Source: Candidatus Rokuibacteriota bacterium (GTDB taxonomy: Bacteria; Methylomirabilota; Methylomirabilia; Rokubacteriales; CSP1-6). From it: 45,264 nt of DNA. The translations under genes and the position numbers were made by a program. Shown piece after piece: positions 30,937-39,332 of the stretch; within the stretch, counting starts at the first letter, position 1, and each line of letters opens with the position of its first letter. The notes under the pieces are model-generated. The model did not search any database. It was not told the origin of the DNA and saw only the letters and a list, made by a program, of their open reading frames with translations. Location of the stretch: positions 1-45,264 of the forward strand of contig JACPCG010000081.1 in the NCBI GenBank assembly GCA_016179925.1, written 5' to 3'.

Positions 30937-33528
30937 ATGCTCGGGCGCTTCCGCGAACCCGTCCGCGCCTGGACCGACCCGGTGGGCCGCGCTCTCTTCC
31001 GGCTGCGCCTGCGCCCGAACCACCTGACCGTCATCGGCCTCGGCGTCAGCTCCCTGGCCGCGACCGCCTTCGTCGCGGGACGGGTGCGCGCGGCGGGCCT
31101 GCTCCTGATCCTCGCCGGACTGTGCGACTTCTTCGACGGGGCGCTCGCGCGCGTCTCCGGCCAGGTGACGCCCTTCGGCGGCTTCCTCGACTCCGTCATC
31201 GACCGCTACTCGGACCTGCTCGTCCTCCTCGGCATCGTGGTGCTCTTCGCGCGGACGCCGCACACGCGCGGCGCGGTCGTCGCGACGGCCGGGCTGATCG
31301 GCTCGATGATGGTGAGCTACACGAAAGCGCGCGCCGAGTCGATCGGCGTCAGGTGCACCGTCGGGATGATGGAGCGCCCCGAGCGGATGATCTGCCTCAT
31401 CGCCGGCGCGCTCCTGGACCTGCTCGAGCCGGCGCTCTGGGTCCTGGCGATCCTCTCGAACCTCACGGCCCTCCAGCGGATCGCCTTCACGTGGCGGGCG
31501 ACGCGCGACCGGGCGGCGCAGTGCGGGCTCGTCCTCGCGGCGGCGCTGCTGGTCCCCGCGCCTGCGGCGGCGGGCCCGCCGCCGCGCGTGACGCCCGACC
31601 TGGAGCGCGCGTGGGCGCAGGCGGTGGAGGCCTACCAGCGGGGTGAGCCCGCCGCGCTCGTGCGCGAGTTCGGGCGTCGCCGGGCGCTGGAGAGCCCGAT
31701 CGGCGACCACGTGCGCTATCTCCTCGCCGAGGCGCTGGTACGGCAGGGCGACCTCGCCGCGGCGCGCGCGGCCGCGGTGAGCGTCGCCGACCGCTACCGC
31801 GAGAGCCGCCTCGCCCCGAAGGCGCTCCTGCTCGCCGCGACCCTCGCATCCGGCGAGGGCCGGGACGGGCGGGGGCTGCTCGCGCGGCTGGTGGCGAGGT
31901 ACCCGGATGCGGCGGAGGCGCCGGTCGCCCTCTACCTCCTCGGGCTGTCCGCGGAGACGCGCGGCCAGCGCGACCTCGCGGCGGAGACCTACCGCCAGGT
32001 CCGGCTTCTGGCGCCGACGACCGGGTACGCCGACGCTGCCACCGACCGGCTCGCGGCGCTCGAGGCCGCGGGCGTCAGCCTGACGCCCTTCACGCTCGCC
32101 GAGCGCGTCGACCGCGCCGAGCGGCTGCTCCGCGGCGGCGTTCCCGCCCAGGCGGCCGACGAGGCGGAGCGGATCGTCGCCGACACGCGCGAGCCGTCCA
32201 TCGCGCTGCGCGCGCTGCGCGTCGTCGCGGACGGCGCCAGAGCGCTCGGCCGGTACGCGTTCGCCGCGCGCGCCCTCGAGCTCGCCATCCCGCGCGCTCC
32301 CGCGGAGCAGCAGACGGTCCTCCAGCTCGAGCGCGCGAAGCTCCTGGCGCGCGCGGGCCAGCGGCAGCAGGCGCTGGCGGTGTTCGACCTCGTCGCCGTC
32401 GCGGGCGCGGAGGCCGAGGCCTCCGAGGCCCTCTACCACTACGCGCGGCTCCTCGACGAGGTCGACCGCGGGGCCGCCGCCGCCGAGGTCTATCGCGCCG
32501 TGGCGGCGCGCTACCCCTCGCGCGAGGTCGCGGGCGCCTCGCTCTGGCGCCTCGGCTGGCTCGCCTGGGCGAAGGACGACGCGCGCGAGGCCGGGCAGAG
32601 CTGGACGCGCGTGGGCGAGCCCGGGGCCGACCGCGCCTACCGGCTCCCCGCGCTCTACTGGGCCGGGCGCGCGCGCGAGCGGCAGGGCGACCGCGCGGCG
32701 GCCGAGGGGCTCTTCGCCCGGGTGCTCGCGGAGGCGCCCCGAACCTACTACGGCGTCCTCGCCGCCGCCCGCGCCCCCGCGGCGACCAACGCCGGCGCGA
32801 AGGCCGGCGTCGCGCTCCCGGCGGAGCCCTCCCGGGCCGTCGCCGCCGACCCAGGGTTCGCGCGCGTGGAGCTCCTCCGGCGCATCGGCCTCGTCGAGGA
32901 CGCGCTCCAGGAGCTGGAGGAGCTCTCGCAGCGGGCGGTGGGCGACCCCGTACGCCTCTACGGACTCTCGAGCGCGTACGTGAAGGAGGCGCGGTATCAC
33001 CTGGCGCTCCGGATCTTCCGCCGCTCCCTGGCGCAGCTCGCGGCGACGGGCGACCCGGCGCTCCCGCGTGCGTTCTGGGAGATGTTCTACCCGTTCGGCT
33101 GGCGCGCCGAGGTGACGGACGCGGCCGCGCGCGCGGGGCTCGACCCCTACCTCGTCGCCGCCGTCGTGCGCGAGGAGTCGAGCTACTACCCGCGCGCCGT
33201 CTCGCGCGCGGGCGCGCGCGGGCTCATGCAGCTCCTGCCGCAGACGGCGAAGCTCCTGGCGCCCGCGGGCGACCTCGACGATCCCGCGCTGAACCTCCAG
33301 CTCGGCGCGCGCTTCCTCGCCGCGCTCCTGCGCGAGTTCAGCGACCCGCGCCTGGCGCTCGCCGCCTACAACGCCGGCCCCGCGCGGCTGCGCCAGTGGT
33401 GGAGCGCGCGGCGCACGGACGACGTCGAGGCCTTCATCGAGCAGATTCCCTACGACGAGACGCGCCATTACGTGAAGCGCGTCGTCCTCTCCTGGGACGA
33501 GTACCGGCGGCTCTACGCGGGGCACTGA
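30937..33528 (+). CDS. Fusion: CDP-alcohol phosphatidyltransferase plus lytic transglycosylase
   Basis: One 863-aa reading frame joins two enzymes. Residues 1-190 are a membrane CDP-alcohol phosphatidyltransferase with the complete motif D64-x2-D67-G-x2-A-R72-x8-G81-x3-D85-x3-D89 and about six helices, as in PgsA or inositol-phosphate-type enzymes. Residues 193-212 (QCGLVLAAALLVPAPAAAG) look like a former signal peptide. Residues 215-700 are tetratricopeptide-like helical repeats as in Slt70. About 705-863 is a soluble-lytic-transglycosylase domain with catalytic Glu746 in VVREESSYYPRAV, GARGLMQLLPQTA and LALAAYNAGPARLRQWW. No in-frame ATG/GTG/TTG occurs at the junction. Six helices plus the signal-like seventh would place the second enzyme in the periplasm. 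Follows glnD after 2 bases. Confidence 0.85.
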   Translation: MLGRFREPVRAWTDPVGRALFRLRLRPNHLTVIGLGVSSLAATAFVAGRVRAAGLLLILAGLCDFFDGALARVSGQVTPFGGFLDSVIDRYSDLLVLLGIVVLFARTPHTRGAVVATAGLIGSMMVSYTKARAESIGVRCTVGMMERPERMICLIAGALLDLLEPALWVLAILSNLTALQRIAFTWRATRDRAAQCGLVLAAALLVPAPAAAGPPPRVTPDLERAWAQAVEAYQRGEPAALVREFGRRRALESPIGDHVRYLLAEALVRQGDLAAARAAAVSVADRYRESRLAPKALLLAATLASGEGRDGRGLLARLVARYPDAAEAPVALYLLGLSAETRGQRDLAAETYRQVRLLAPTTGYADAATDRLAALEAAGVSLTPFTLAERVDRAERLLRGGVPAQAADEAERIVADTREPSIALRALRVVADGARALGRYAFAARALELAIPRAPAEQQTVLQLERAKLLARAGQRQQALAVFDLVAVAGAEAEASEALYHYARLLDEVDRGAAAAEVYRAVAARYPSREVAGASLWRLGWLAWAKDDAREAGQSWTRVGEPGADRAYRLPALYWAGRARERQGDRAAAEGLFARVLAEAPRTYYGVLAAARAPAATNAGAKAGVALPAEPSRAVAADPGFARVELLRRIGLVEDALQELEELSQRAVGDPVRLYGLSSAYVKEARYHLALRIFRRSLAQLAATGDPALPRAFWEMFYPFGWRAEVTDAAARAGLDPYLVAAVVREESSYYPRAVSRAGARGLMQLLPQTAKLLAPAGDLDDPALNLQLGARFLAALLREFSDPRLALAAYNAGPARLRQWWSARRTDDVEAFIEQIPYDETRHYVKRVVLSWDEYRRLYAGH

Positions 33529-33532
33529 CCGG

Positions 33533-33982
33533 GTGATCTCGGCGATCGTCGCGGCGGTGCACGTCCTTGCCCTGGCCATCGGCCTGCCCAGTGTCTTCCT
33601 GCGCGGACGTGCCCTTGCGGGGCCACTCGACGCGGAGCGGCTGCGACGACTCTTCGCCGCGGACAACGTCTGGGGGATCGCCGCCGCGCTCTGGATCGTC
33701 ACCGGCCTGTTGCGCGCGTTCGGCGGGCTCGAGAAAGGCGCGCCGTTCTACCTCAGCTCCCGCCTGTTCTGGACGAAGCTGGGCCTGTTCGGGCTCGTCT
33801 TCGCTCTCGAGATCTGGCCGATGGTGACCTTCATCCGCTGGCGACGTCAGCTGCGAAACGGGCACGCGCCGGACACCTCGCGGGCCGCCGTTCTCCACCG
33901 GCTCAACCACCTCGAGCTGGTGCTCGTGGTCGTCATCGTCTTCGTCGCCAGCTTGATGGCGCGGGGCTTCGGGCAGCGATAG
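33533..33982 (+). CDS. DUF2214 family membrane protein
   Basis: A 149-aa protein with four transmembrane helices (ISAIVAAVHVLALAIGLPSV at the start; LVLVVVIVFVASLMARGFG at the end). The RLFAADNVWGIAAALWIVTG and FYLSSRLFWTKLGLFGLVFA segments match the DUF2214 family, whose function is unknown. The GTG at 33533 follows the fusion gene by 4 bases, so it probably belongs to the glnD transcript. It is followed by two strong hairpins. Confidence 0.78.
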   Translation: MISAIVAAVHVLALAIGLPSVFLRGRALAGPLDAERLRRLFAADNVWGIAAALWIVTGLLRAFGGLEKGAPFYLSSRLFWTKLGLFGLVFALEIWPMVTFIRWRRQLRNGHAPDTSRAAVLHRLNHLELVLVVVIVFVASLMARGFGQR

Positions 33983-34032
33983 CCGCCGAGGAGGCAGCTG
34001 AGTCGGAGGGCGACGGAGTAACCGCTGTTCGA

Positions 34033-34095
34033 GCGCCGGCTCTGCCGGCGCAACCGGCTCTGGGGGAGGTTTCGGAGGGGGCCGTCGAGGCCCCC
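34033..34095. terminator. Two hairpins between convergent genes
   Basis: GCGCCGGC/GCCGGCGC with a TCT loop (34033-34051), and GGGGGCC/GGCCCCC with a GTCGA loop (34077-34095). They lie between the convergent DUF2214 and lipoprotein genes. No U-tract follows either, so if they terminate transcription they do so as GC-only hairpins. Confidence 0.45.
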
Positions 34096-34105
34096 GCCGA
34101 CGAAG

Positions 34106-34780
34106 CTAGCGGACGTCGGGCGCGGGAGCGCGCGCGGCGAACTCGCCCGGGGACTCGAGCGGCTCGAGCCGGGCCAGCCGGTCGGCGAGGTCGGGCTCGG
34201 TCGCGAGGAGGCCGCCCTTGACAGGGCCGTTGACGGCGCCGGCGGCGCGGAGCGCGGCGGTGAGCGTGCGCCGCGGCGCCTCGTGGCCCATCCCGCGCAG
34301 GATCTCGAGCGCGCGCTGGTCGGCGTCGAGCTCCTGATCGCGCGTGAAGGCGCGGACGACCAGCGGGTTCACCAGGAGGTCGAGCAGGCCGAGCCCCGGC
34401 ACCGCGATCCCCAGCGCCGCGAAGCCGGCCGTGACCGAGAGCGAGAGCGTGCGGCGCTTGCCCGCGTGCCCGAGGACTTCGTGCGCCACCTTCTGGGCGA
34501 CGAGTGCGTCGATCACGCGCTGGGGCTGGCGCGCGAGGCCTTCGGAGAAGTAGAACGTCGCGTCCTCGGCGGCGAACGCGCTGACCTCGTCGGTCTCCAC
34601 GAGGGCGAACGAGTAGTGCGCGGGATCGTCACCGGCCGCGAGCACGGCGCGATAGAGGGTGTCGGCGAACGTGACGGTCGCGGACGCTCTCGGCGTCGGG
34701 TAGTAGGCGCCGTCGGGATGGGAGGCGCACGCTCCGAGAGCGAGGGTGAGGACGAGGAGCAGCGCGGGCGAGCGGCGCAT
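34106..34780 (-). CDS. M48-like metallopeptidase lipoprotein with altered zinc motif
   Basis: A 224-aa lipoprotein (SPALLLVLTLALGAC, lipobox Cys18). The body resembles M48-type peptidases: SFALVETDEVSAFAAEDATF, VIDALVAQKVAHEVLGHAGK, a hydrophobic pair of helices, then FTRDQELDADQRALEILRGM, where ELDAD would supply the third zinc ligand. The usual HExxH is replaced by HEVLGH, with one extra residue between Glu and the second His, so zinc binding is doubtful or unconventional. The ATG at 34780 is chosen; a TTG at 34789 would add three residues. No ribosome site is evident. Confidence 0.6.
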   Translation of the reverse strand: MRRSPALLLVLTLALGACASHPDGAYYPTPRASATVTFADTLYRAVLAAGDDPAHYSFALVETDEVSAFAAEDATFYFSEGLARQPQRVIDALVAQKVAHEVLGHAGKRRTLSLSVTAGFAALGIAVPGLGLLDLLVNPLVVRAFTRDQELDADQRALEILRGMGHEAPRRTLTAALRAAGAVNGPVKGGLLATEPDLADRLARLEPLESPGEFAARAPAPDVR

Positions 34781-34853
34781 GGTGACCAATCTACGGAGGG
34801 ACGCGCACCAGCCTTACACGAAAAATCGCGCGCGGTGAGCGGCGACTACATCT

Positions 34854-34930
34854 TGGGGCGCGCCACGCGACGACACCCAACGCGTGGACGCGCCCCATGT
34901 GGTCCCGCGGCGCGCGCCCGGGCGCGCGCC
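34854..34930. terminator. Large hairpin and perfect palindrome
   Basis: A 16/17-base stem with one bulge pairs 34854-34869 (TGGGGCGCGCCACGCG) with 34881-34897 around an 11-base loop. A 22-base perfect palindrome, arms GGCGCGCGCCC and GGGCGCGCGCC, spans 34909-34930. Both lie just downstream of the proline-rich gene (minus strand) and could terminate its transcript. Confidence 0.5.
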
Positions 34931-34957
34931 GGCCTAAGCCTCCGACGACGCGCGCGC

Positions 34958-35350
34958 TTACTGCGGGGGCGGCGGTGGAGGCGGCGGCACCGCCGGGATC
35001 CAGACCCACACGTACTGAGCGCCTTGCAGCCGGAGCTCGTACCGCCCGTGCGGGTACTGCACGACCGTCGGATACGCGGGCGGCGGCGCGGGCGTCACGT
35101 ACACGACGGGCGCCGGCGCCTCGTAGTAGATGACGCGCGGCTCCTGCGGCACGGTCTTATAGACGACCTGGCGCCGGTGATAGCCCCCGTCGTAGCGGTG
35201 CGGGTTGAGGAAGGGCCCGACCACCTGGTTGAAGACGGCGAACGAGGCCAGGCCGAGCGCGATGTCCGTGGACTGGCCCGCCTGGGCGGGCGGGGCGGAG
35301 ACGCCGAGCAACGTCGCGACCAGGGCGGAAACGGCGATGACGCGTCGCAT
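34958..35350 (-). CDS. Secreted protein with Tyr/Pro-rich middle and poly-Pro tail
   Basis: A 130-aa exported protein. A clear Sec signal peptide (RRVIAVSALVATLLGVSAPP, cleavage after AQA) is followed by a small hydrophobic segment (DIALGLASFAVFNQVVGPFL), a Tyr/Pro-rich stretch (VIYYEAPAPVVYVTPAPPPA), a short beta motif (HGRYELRLQGAQYVWVWIPA) and a poly-Pro end. The pattern occurs in small envelope proteins of unknown function. The ATG at 35350 has AAGGAGGAG at good spacing. Confidence 0.8.
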   Translation of the reverse strand: MRRVIAVSALVATLLGVSAPPAQAGQSTDIALGLASFAVFNQVVGPFLNPHRYDGGYHRRQVVYKTVPQEPRVIYYEAPAPVVYVTPAPPPAYPTVVQYPHGRYELRLQGAQYVWVWIPAVPPPPPPPPQ

Positions 35351-35394
35351 GGCAGCTCCTCCTTTCGCCTGATGAGACGTGCGGCCCCCGGCGA

Positions 35395-36027
35395 CTATTT
35401 ACCCCTGGACGGTTTCTTGAGAAGGGGGGCCAGGTGGGGCCAGAGCCGGTCGGCAATCACCCGGTGGCCGGCGGCGTTCGGGTGGAGGCCGTCGGCCTGG
35501 TTGAGGGTCGGGTCGGCGGCGACGCCGTCGAGCAGGAACGGCACCAGGGCCACGTTCGCGCGCCGGGCGACCGCGGGGAAGATCGCCTCGAACTGCCGCG
35601 TGAACCCCTCGCCGTAATTCGGCGGCAGGCGCATACCCGCGAGCAGCACGCGCGCTCCCGCCGCGGTGAGGCGCGCGACGATCGCCTCGAGGTTCGCGCG
35701 CGTCGTCGGCGGGGACTGGCCGCGCAGGCCGTCATTGGCGCCGAGTGCCAGGATGACGATCTCCGGCCGGGCGCGCAGGACCCAGTCCACCCGCCGGAGG
35801 CCGCCCGCCGTCGTGTCGCCGCTCACGCCCGCGTTGATCACGCGGTAGGCGTAGCCGTCGCGGCGGAGCCTCGCCTCGAGGAGCGCCGGGTACGCCTCGT
35901 CCGCCGCGACGCCGAGTCCGGAGGTGATCGAGTCGCCGAGCGCCACGATGACGGGCTCCGCGTGCGCGGTCGCGGCGGCAAGCGCCAGCACCACGCCGAG
36001 GGCGAGCGCCGCGGCGGGAGTCCTCAC
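35395..36027 (-). CDS. tesA: Arylesterase/lysophospholipase L1-like GDSL hydrolase
   Basis: A 210-aa periplasmic SGNH hydrolase. The signal peptide AAALALGVVLALAAATAHA precedes the GDS nucleophile block (VIVALGDSITSGLG). Block II Gly is in INAGVSGDTT, block III Asn in ILALGANDGLRG, and the block V Asp-His is DGLHPNAAGH. This is the TesA/arylesterase group, acting on acyl esters and thioesters. It is divergent from the YbbA-type ABC gene with only 14 bases between, as tesA and ybbA-ybbP are arranged in Escherichia coli. The GTG start is at 36027. Confidence 0.9.
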   Translation of the reverse strand: MRTPAAALALGVVLALAAATAHAEPVIVALGDSITSGLGVAADEAYPALLEARLRRDGYAYRVINAGVSGDTTAGGLRRVDWVLRARPEIVILALGANDGLRGQSPPTTRANLEAIVARLTAAGARVLLAGMRLPPNYGEGFTRQFEAIFPAVARRANVALVPFLLDGVAADPTLNQADGLHPNAAGHRVIADRLWPHLAPLLKKPSRGK

Positions 36028-36041
36028 ACGGGCAGTGTAGT

Positions 36042-36734
36042 ATGAGTTCCGTGATGCTTCATGTCCGCGACCTCGTGATGCGGCTTGCGAGCGGCGGGCG
36101 GCCGCTCACGATCCTCGACGGCGTCACGCTCGCGGTCCAGGCGGGCGAGGTCTGCGCGATCACGGGGCCATCGGGCAGCGGCAAATCCACGCTCCTGGGC
36201 CTCATCGCCGGGCTCGATCGGCCGAGCGCGGGCTCGATCCAGGTCGCCGGGGTCGAGATCACGCGGCTGGGGGAGGACGAGCTGGCGCGCTTCCGGCGCC
36301 GGACGCTCGGCTACGTCTTCCAGTCCTTCCACCTGATCCCCACCCTCACGGCGGCGGAGAACGTGGCCGTGACGCTCGAGATCGCCGGCCGGGCCGACGC
36401 GCTCGGCCGGGCCCGCACTCTCCTCGAGGAGGTCGGCCTCGCCGACCGGGCGCATCACTACCCCGTGCAGCTCTCCGGCGGCGAGCAGCAGCGCGTGGCG
36501 ATCGCGCGGGCGGTCGCGCTCGACCCGCCGCTCCTGCTGGCCGACGAGCCGACGGGCAACCTCGATTCGTCCACGGGCGACCAGATCATCGAGCTGCTGC
36601 TCCGGTGGAAGTACCGGCACGGCTCGACGCTCGTGCTCGTGACCCACGACGAGGCGCTCGCCCGGCACGCGGGCCGCATCGTCCGGCTGCGCGACGGCCG
36701 CGTCCTCAACGGGCACCATGGCCGTGCGGGGTGA
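36042..36734 (+). CDS. ybbA: ABC transporter ATPase, YbbA/LolD type
   Basis: A 230-aa ATP-binding subunit. Walker A GPSGSGKSTLL, Q-loop VFQSFHLIPTLTA, signature QLSGGEQQRVAIARA, Walker B LLADEPTGNLD and switch VLVTHDEALA are all intact. The MacB/LolD subfamily is recognised by DEPTGNLDSSTG. It is paired with an FtsX-like permease 30 bases downstream and divergent from a TesA-like esterase, so it corresponds to YbbA of the YbbAP-TesA system. In E. coli this system has been linked to removing hydrophobic lipids from the membrane for hydrolysis by TesA. Confidence 0.93.
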   Translation: MSSVMLHVRDLVMRLASGGRPLTILDGVTLAVQAGEVCAITGPSGSGKSTLLGLIAGLDRPSAGSIQVAGVEITRLGEDELARFRRRTLGYVFQSFHLIPTLTAAENVAVTLEIAGRADALGRARTLLEEVGLADRAHHYPVQLSGGEQQRVAIARAVALDPPLLLADEPTGNLDSSTGDQIIELLLRWKYRHGSTLVLVTHDEALARHAGRIVRLRDGRVLNGHHGRAG

Positions 36735-36764
36735 GCGCCCTCGCGGTGCGAGCCGAGTGGTGAG

Positions 36765-39317
36765 ATGACCGTGACGCTCGGCGTTCCGGTCCGCATGGCG
36801 TGGCGCCAGACGCGCGGCGCCTGGCGCCACTTCGTCGCCTTCTTCGCGTGCGTCGCGCTCGGGGTCGCCGCGCTCGTGTCGGTCGGGACGCTCGCCGCGA
36901 ACCTGGACGGCACGCTCGCGCGCGAGGCGAAGGCGCTCATGGGCGGCGCCGTCGAGCTGCGCTCCGCCCGTCCGCTCGACCGCGACGCGGACGGAGCGTT
37001 GGCGCGGCTCAGGCGCGCCGGCGCCACGACGGCCTCCGTCCGCGAGCTGGTCGGCATGGCGCTCCACCCGGCGCGGGGGACCTCCCTCCTGGTCGAGCTG
37101 AAGGCGGTGGACGCCGCCTGGCCGCTCTACGGGCGCGTCGAGACCCGGCCCGGCACGCCCCTCGAGGTCCTCCTCGCCGAGCGCGACGGCGCGCCGGGCG
37201 CGGTCGTCGAAGCCCAGCTCCTCGAGCGGCTGGGGCTCGCCGTCGGCGATGCCCTCGCGATCGGCGCCGCGCGCTTCACCGTCACGGGCGTGATCGCGCG
37301 CGAGCCCGACCGCGCGGCGGGCTTCGTCACGCTGGGTCCGCGCGTGCTGATCGCCGGGTCGGCGCTCGAGCGCACGGGGCTCCTCCGGGTCGGGAGCCGC
37401 GTCCGCTACCGCACGCTCGTGCGCCTGCCCGACGCGCTGCCGGCGCGCGCGGCCCACGAGCGGCTCGCGCGCGAGCTGGCGGATCCGTCGGTGCGCCTCG
37501 CGGTCTTCGACGACGCCCAGCCGGGGCTCCGCCGCTTCTTCACCCAGCTCGCGTCGTACCTGGGGCTCGTCGGCCTCACGAGCCTGCTCGTCGGCGGGAT
37601 CGGCGTCGCCTCGTCGGTGGCGACGTTCGTCCGGCGCCAGCTCGGGACGATCGCCGTGCTCAAATGTCTCGGCGCCACCGCGCGGATGCTGCTCGCGACG
37701 TACCTCGTCCAGATGCAGGCGCTCGGCGTCCTCGGGAGCCTCGCGGGGGCGGGGCTCGGCGTCGCGATCCAGCCGGCGCTCGTCGGCGCGCTGGCGCCGT
37801 TCGCCCCCTTCGCCCTCGAGGCGAGGCTGGACGCGTGGACGGTCGCGCGCGGGGTCGCCATGGGCACGCTGGCGGCGCTCCTCGCGGCGCTCTGGCCGCT
37901 GCTCGCCGTCCGCGCCGTGCCGCCGGCGCTCGTCCTCCGGAGCGAGGTGGAGGCGGGCGCCTGGCAGGCGCGCCGGCGGTGGGCCGCGGCGCTCCCGATC
38001 GCCGCAGGGCTCGTGGCCCTCGCGTTCTGGCAGGCGGGCTCGCCGAAGCTCGGCGCCATCTTCGTCGGCGCCTCGGCGGCCGCCCTCGCGCTGCTCGTCC
38101 TCCTCGCGCGCGCGCTCGTGACGCTCGCGCGCTCCCTCCCGCGCCCCGGCGGGCTCGCGTGGCGCCACGGGCTCGCGGGCCTCCACCGGCCCGGCGGCCA
38201 CACCGCGCGCATCGTCCCGGCGCTCGGCCTCGGCGTGATGCTGCTCGTCGCGATCGCGCTCCTCGAGGCGAACCTCGGGCGGCAGATCGCCTTCGAGCAG
38301 AAGCGCGCCGCCCCGTCGTTCTTCTTCGTGGACGTCCAGGACGACCAGCGCGAGGCGTTCAGCCGGCTCGTTTCGGCGGCCAACGGCGGGACCGCGCCCG
38401 CGCTGACGCCCGTCGTCCGCTCGCGGATCGCGGCGATCAACGGCGCGCCCGTGACGCGCGGACTCATCGATCGCCGGAAGGCGGAGGCGCCGGACAAGAT
38501 CTGGTACCTCACGCGGGAATACGTGCTCACCTTCGCCGGGGAGCCGCCGCTCGCGAACGCGATCACTCGCGGCCGCTGGTGGACCGCGGCGGAGGCCGCC
38601 CGACGCCCGCGCGTCTCCATGGAGGAAGACGCCGCGCGCTACCTCGGGGTGGGCGTGGGCGGGACGCTCACCTTCGACGTCCAGGGCGTGCCCGTCGAGG
38701 CGGAAGTGATGAGCCTCAGGAAGGTGGACTGGCAGAGCCTCTCGATGAACTTCTTCGCGATCCTCTCGCCCGGCGCCCTCGACGGCGCGCCGGCGACCTG
38801 GGTGGCGACGGCCCGCGTCCCCGCCGCCGCGGAGACGGGACTGCAAGACACGGTCGTCGCGGCGTTTCCGAACGTCACCGCGATCCCGGTCCGCGCGGTG
38901 CTCGCGCGGGTGGGGGCGGTCCTCGACCAGATCGCGTTCGCCGTGCGCTTCATGGCGCTCTTCTCGGTCGCCGCCGGGCTCGTCGTCATGGCGGGAGCGC
39001 TCACGGCGACCCGCTACCAGCGCCTCTACGAGTCGGTGATCCTCAAGACGCTCGGCGCGACGCGCGGCGCCGTCGCACGGGCGTTCGCCGTCGAGTACGC
39101 GTGCCTGGGCGCCGCCGCGGGCGTGGGCGGGAGCCTCCTGGCCGCGGCGCTCGCGTGGGTCGTGCTGCGGTTCGTGCTCGACGTCCCGTGGGCGCTCGAG
39201 CCCGGCCCGCTGGTGGCGGGCGTGCTGGCGACGACGGCGGTGTCGCTCGCGGTGGGCTTCCTCGCGACGTTCCGCCTCCTCGGCCGGAAGCCGCTCGAGG
39301 TCCTACGGCAGGATTGA
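36765..39317 (+). CDS. ybbP: FtsX-like ABC permease, YbbP type
   Basis: An 850-aa permease with the YbbP arrangement: N-terminal helix and MacB-type periplasmic domain, three helices with the FtsX core (ASSVATFVRRQLGTIAVLKC), a fourth-helix block, a second periplasmic domain (RAAPSFFFVDVQDDQREAFS, WYLTREYVLTF), and a second FtsX unit (LYESVILKTLGATRGAVARA). About ten transmembrane helices in all. It should extrude or load lipid-like substrates with the YbbA ATPase and the divergent esterase. Length and both FtsX repeats are normal. The ATG is at 36765 with a weak ribosome site (GTGGTGAG). Confidence 0.9.
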   Translation: MTVTLGVPVRMAWRQTRGAWRHFVAFFACVALGVAALVSVGTLAANLDGTLAREAKALMGGAVELRSARPLDRDADGALARLRRAGATTASVRELVGMALHPARGTSLLVELKAVDAAWPLYGRVETRPGTPLEVLLAERDGAPGAVVEAQLLERLGLAVGDALAIGAARFTVTGVIAREPDRAAGFVTLGPRVLIAGSALERTGLLRVGSRVRYRTLVRLPDALPARAAHERLARELADPSVRLAVFDDAQPGLRRFFTQLASYLGLVGLTSLLVGGIGVASSVATFVRRQLGTIAVLKCLGATARMLLATYLVQMQALGVLGSLAGAGLGVAIQPALVGALAPFAPFALEARLDAWTVARGVAMGTLAALLAALWPLLAVRAVPPALVLRSEVEAGAWQARRRWAAALPIAAGLVALAFWQAGSPKLGAIFVGASAAALALLVLLARALVTLARSLPRPGGLAWRHGLAGLHRPGGHTARIVPALGLGVMLLVAIALLEANLGRQIAFEQKRAAPSFFFVDVQDDQREAFSRLVSAANGGTAPALTPVVRSRIAAINGAPVTRGLIDRRKAEAPDKIWYLTREYVLTFAGEPPLANAITRGRWWTAAEAARRPRVSMEEDAARYLGVGVGGTLTFDVQGVPVEAEVMSLRKVDWQSLSMNFFAILSPGALDGAPATWVATARVPAAAETGLQDTVVAAFPNVTAIPVRAVLARVGAVLDQIAFAVRFMALFSVAAGLVVMAGALTATRYQRLYESVILKTLGATRGAVARAFAVEYACLGAAAGVGGSLLAAALAWVVLRFVLDVPWALEPGPLVAGVLATTAVSLAVGFLATFRLLGRKPLEVLRQD

Positions 39318-39332
39318 AGGGGGGAGCAGACC

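Noticed and set aside
30838-33702. Minus-strand frame of 954 codons opposite the phosphatidyltransferase-transglycosylase gene
   Set aside because: Antisense shadow; no family resemblance, and the sense strand holds two complete enzymes.
36024-38846. Very long minus-strand frame (940 codons) opposite ybbA and ybbP
   Set aside because: Composition is Arg/Glu/Asp/Ala low complexity typical of antisense frames at high GC; the plus-strand genes carry full family motifs.
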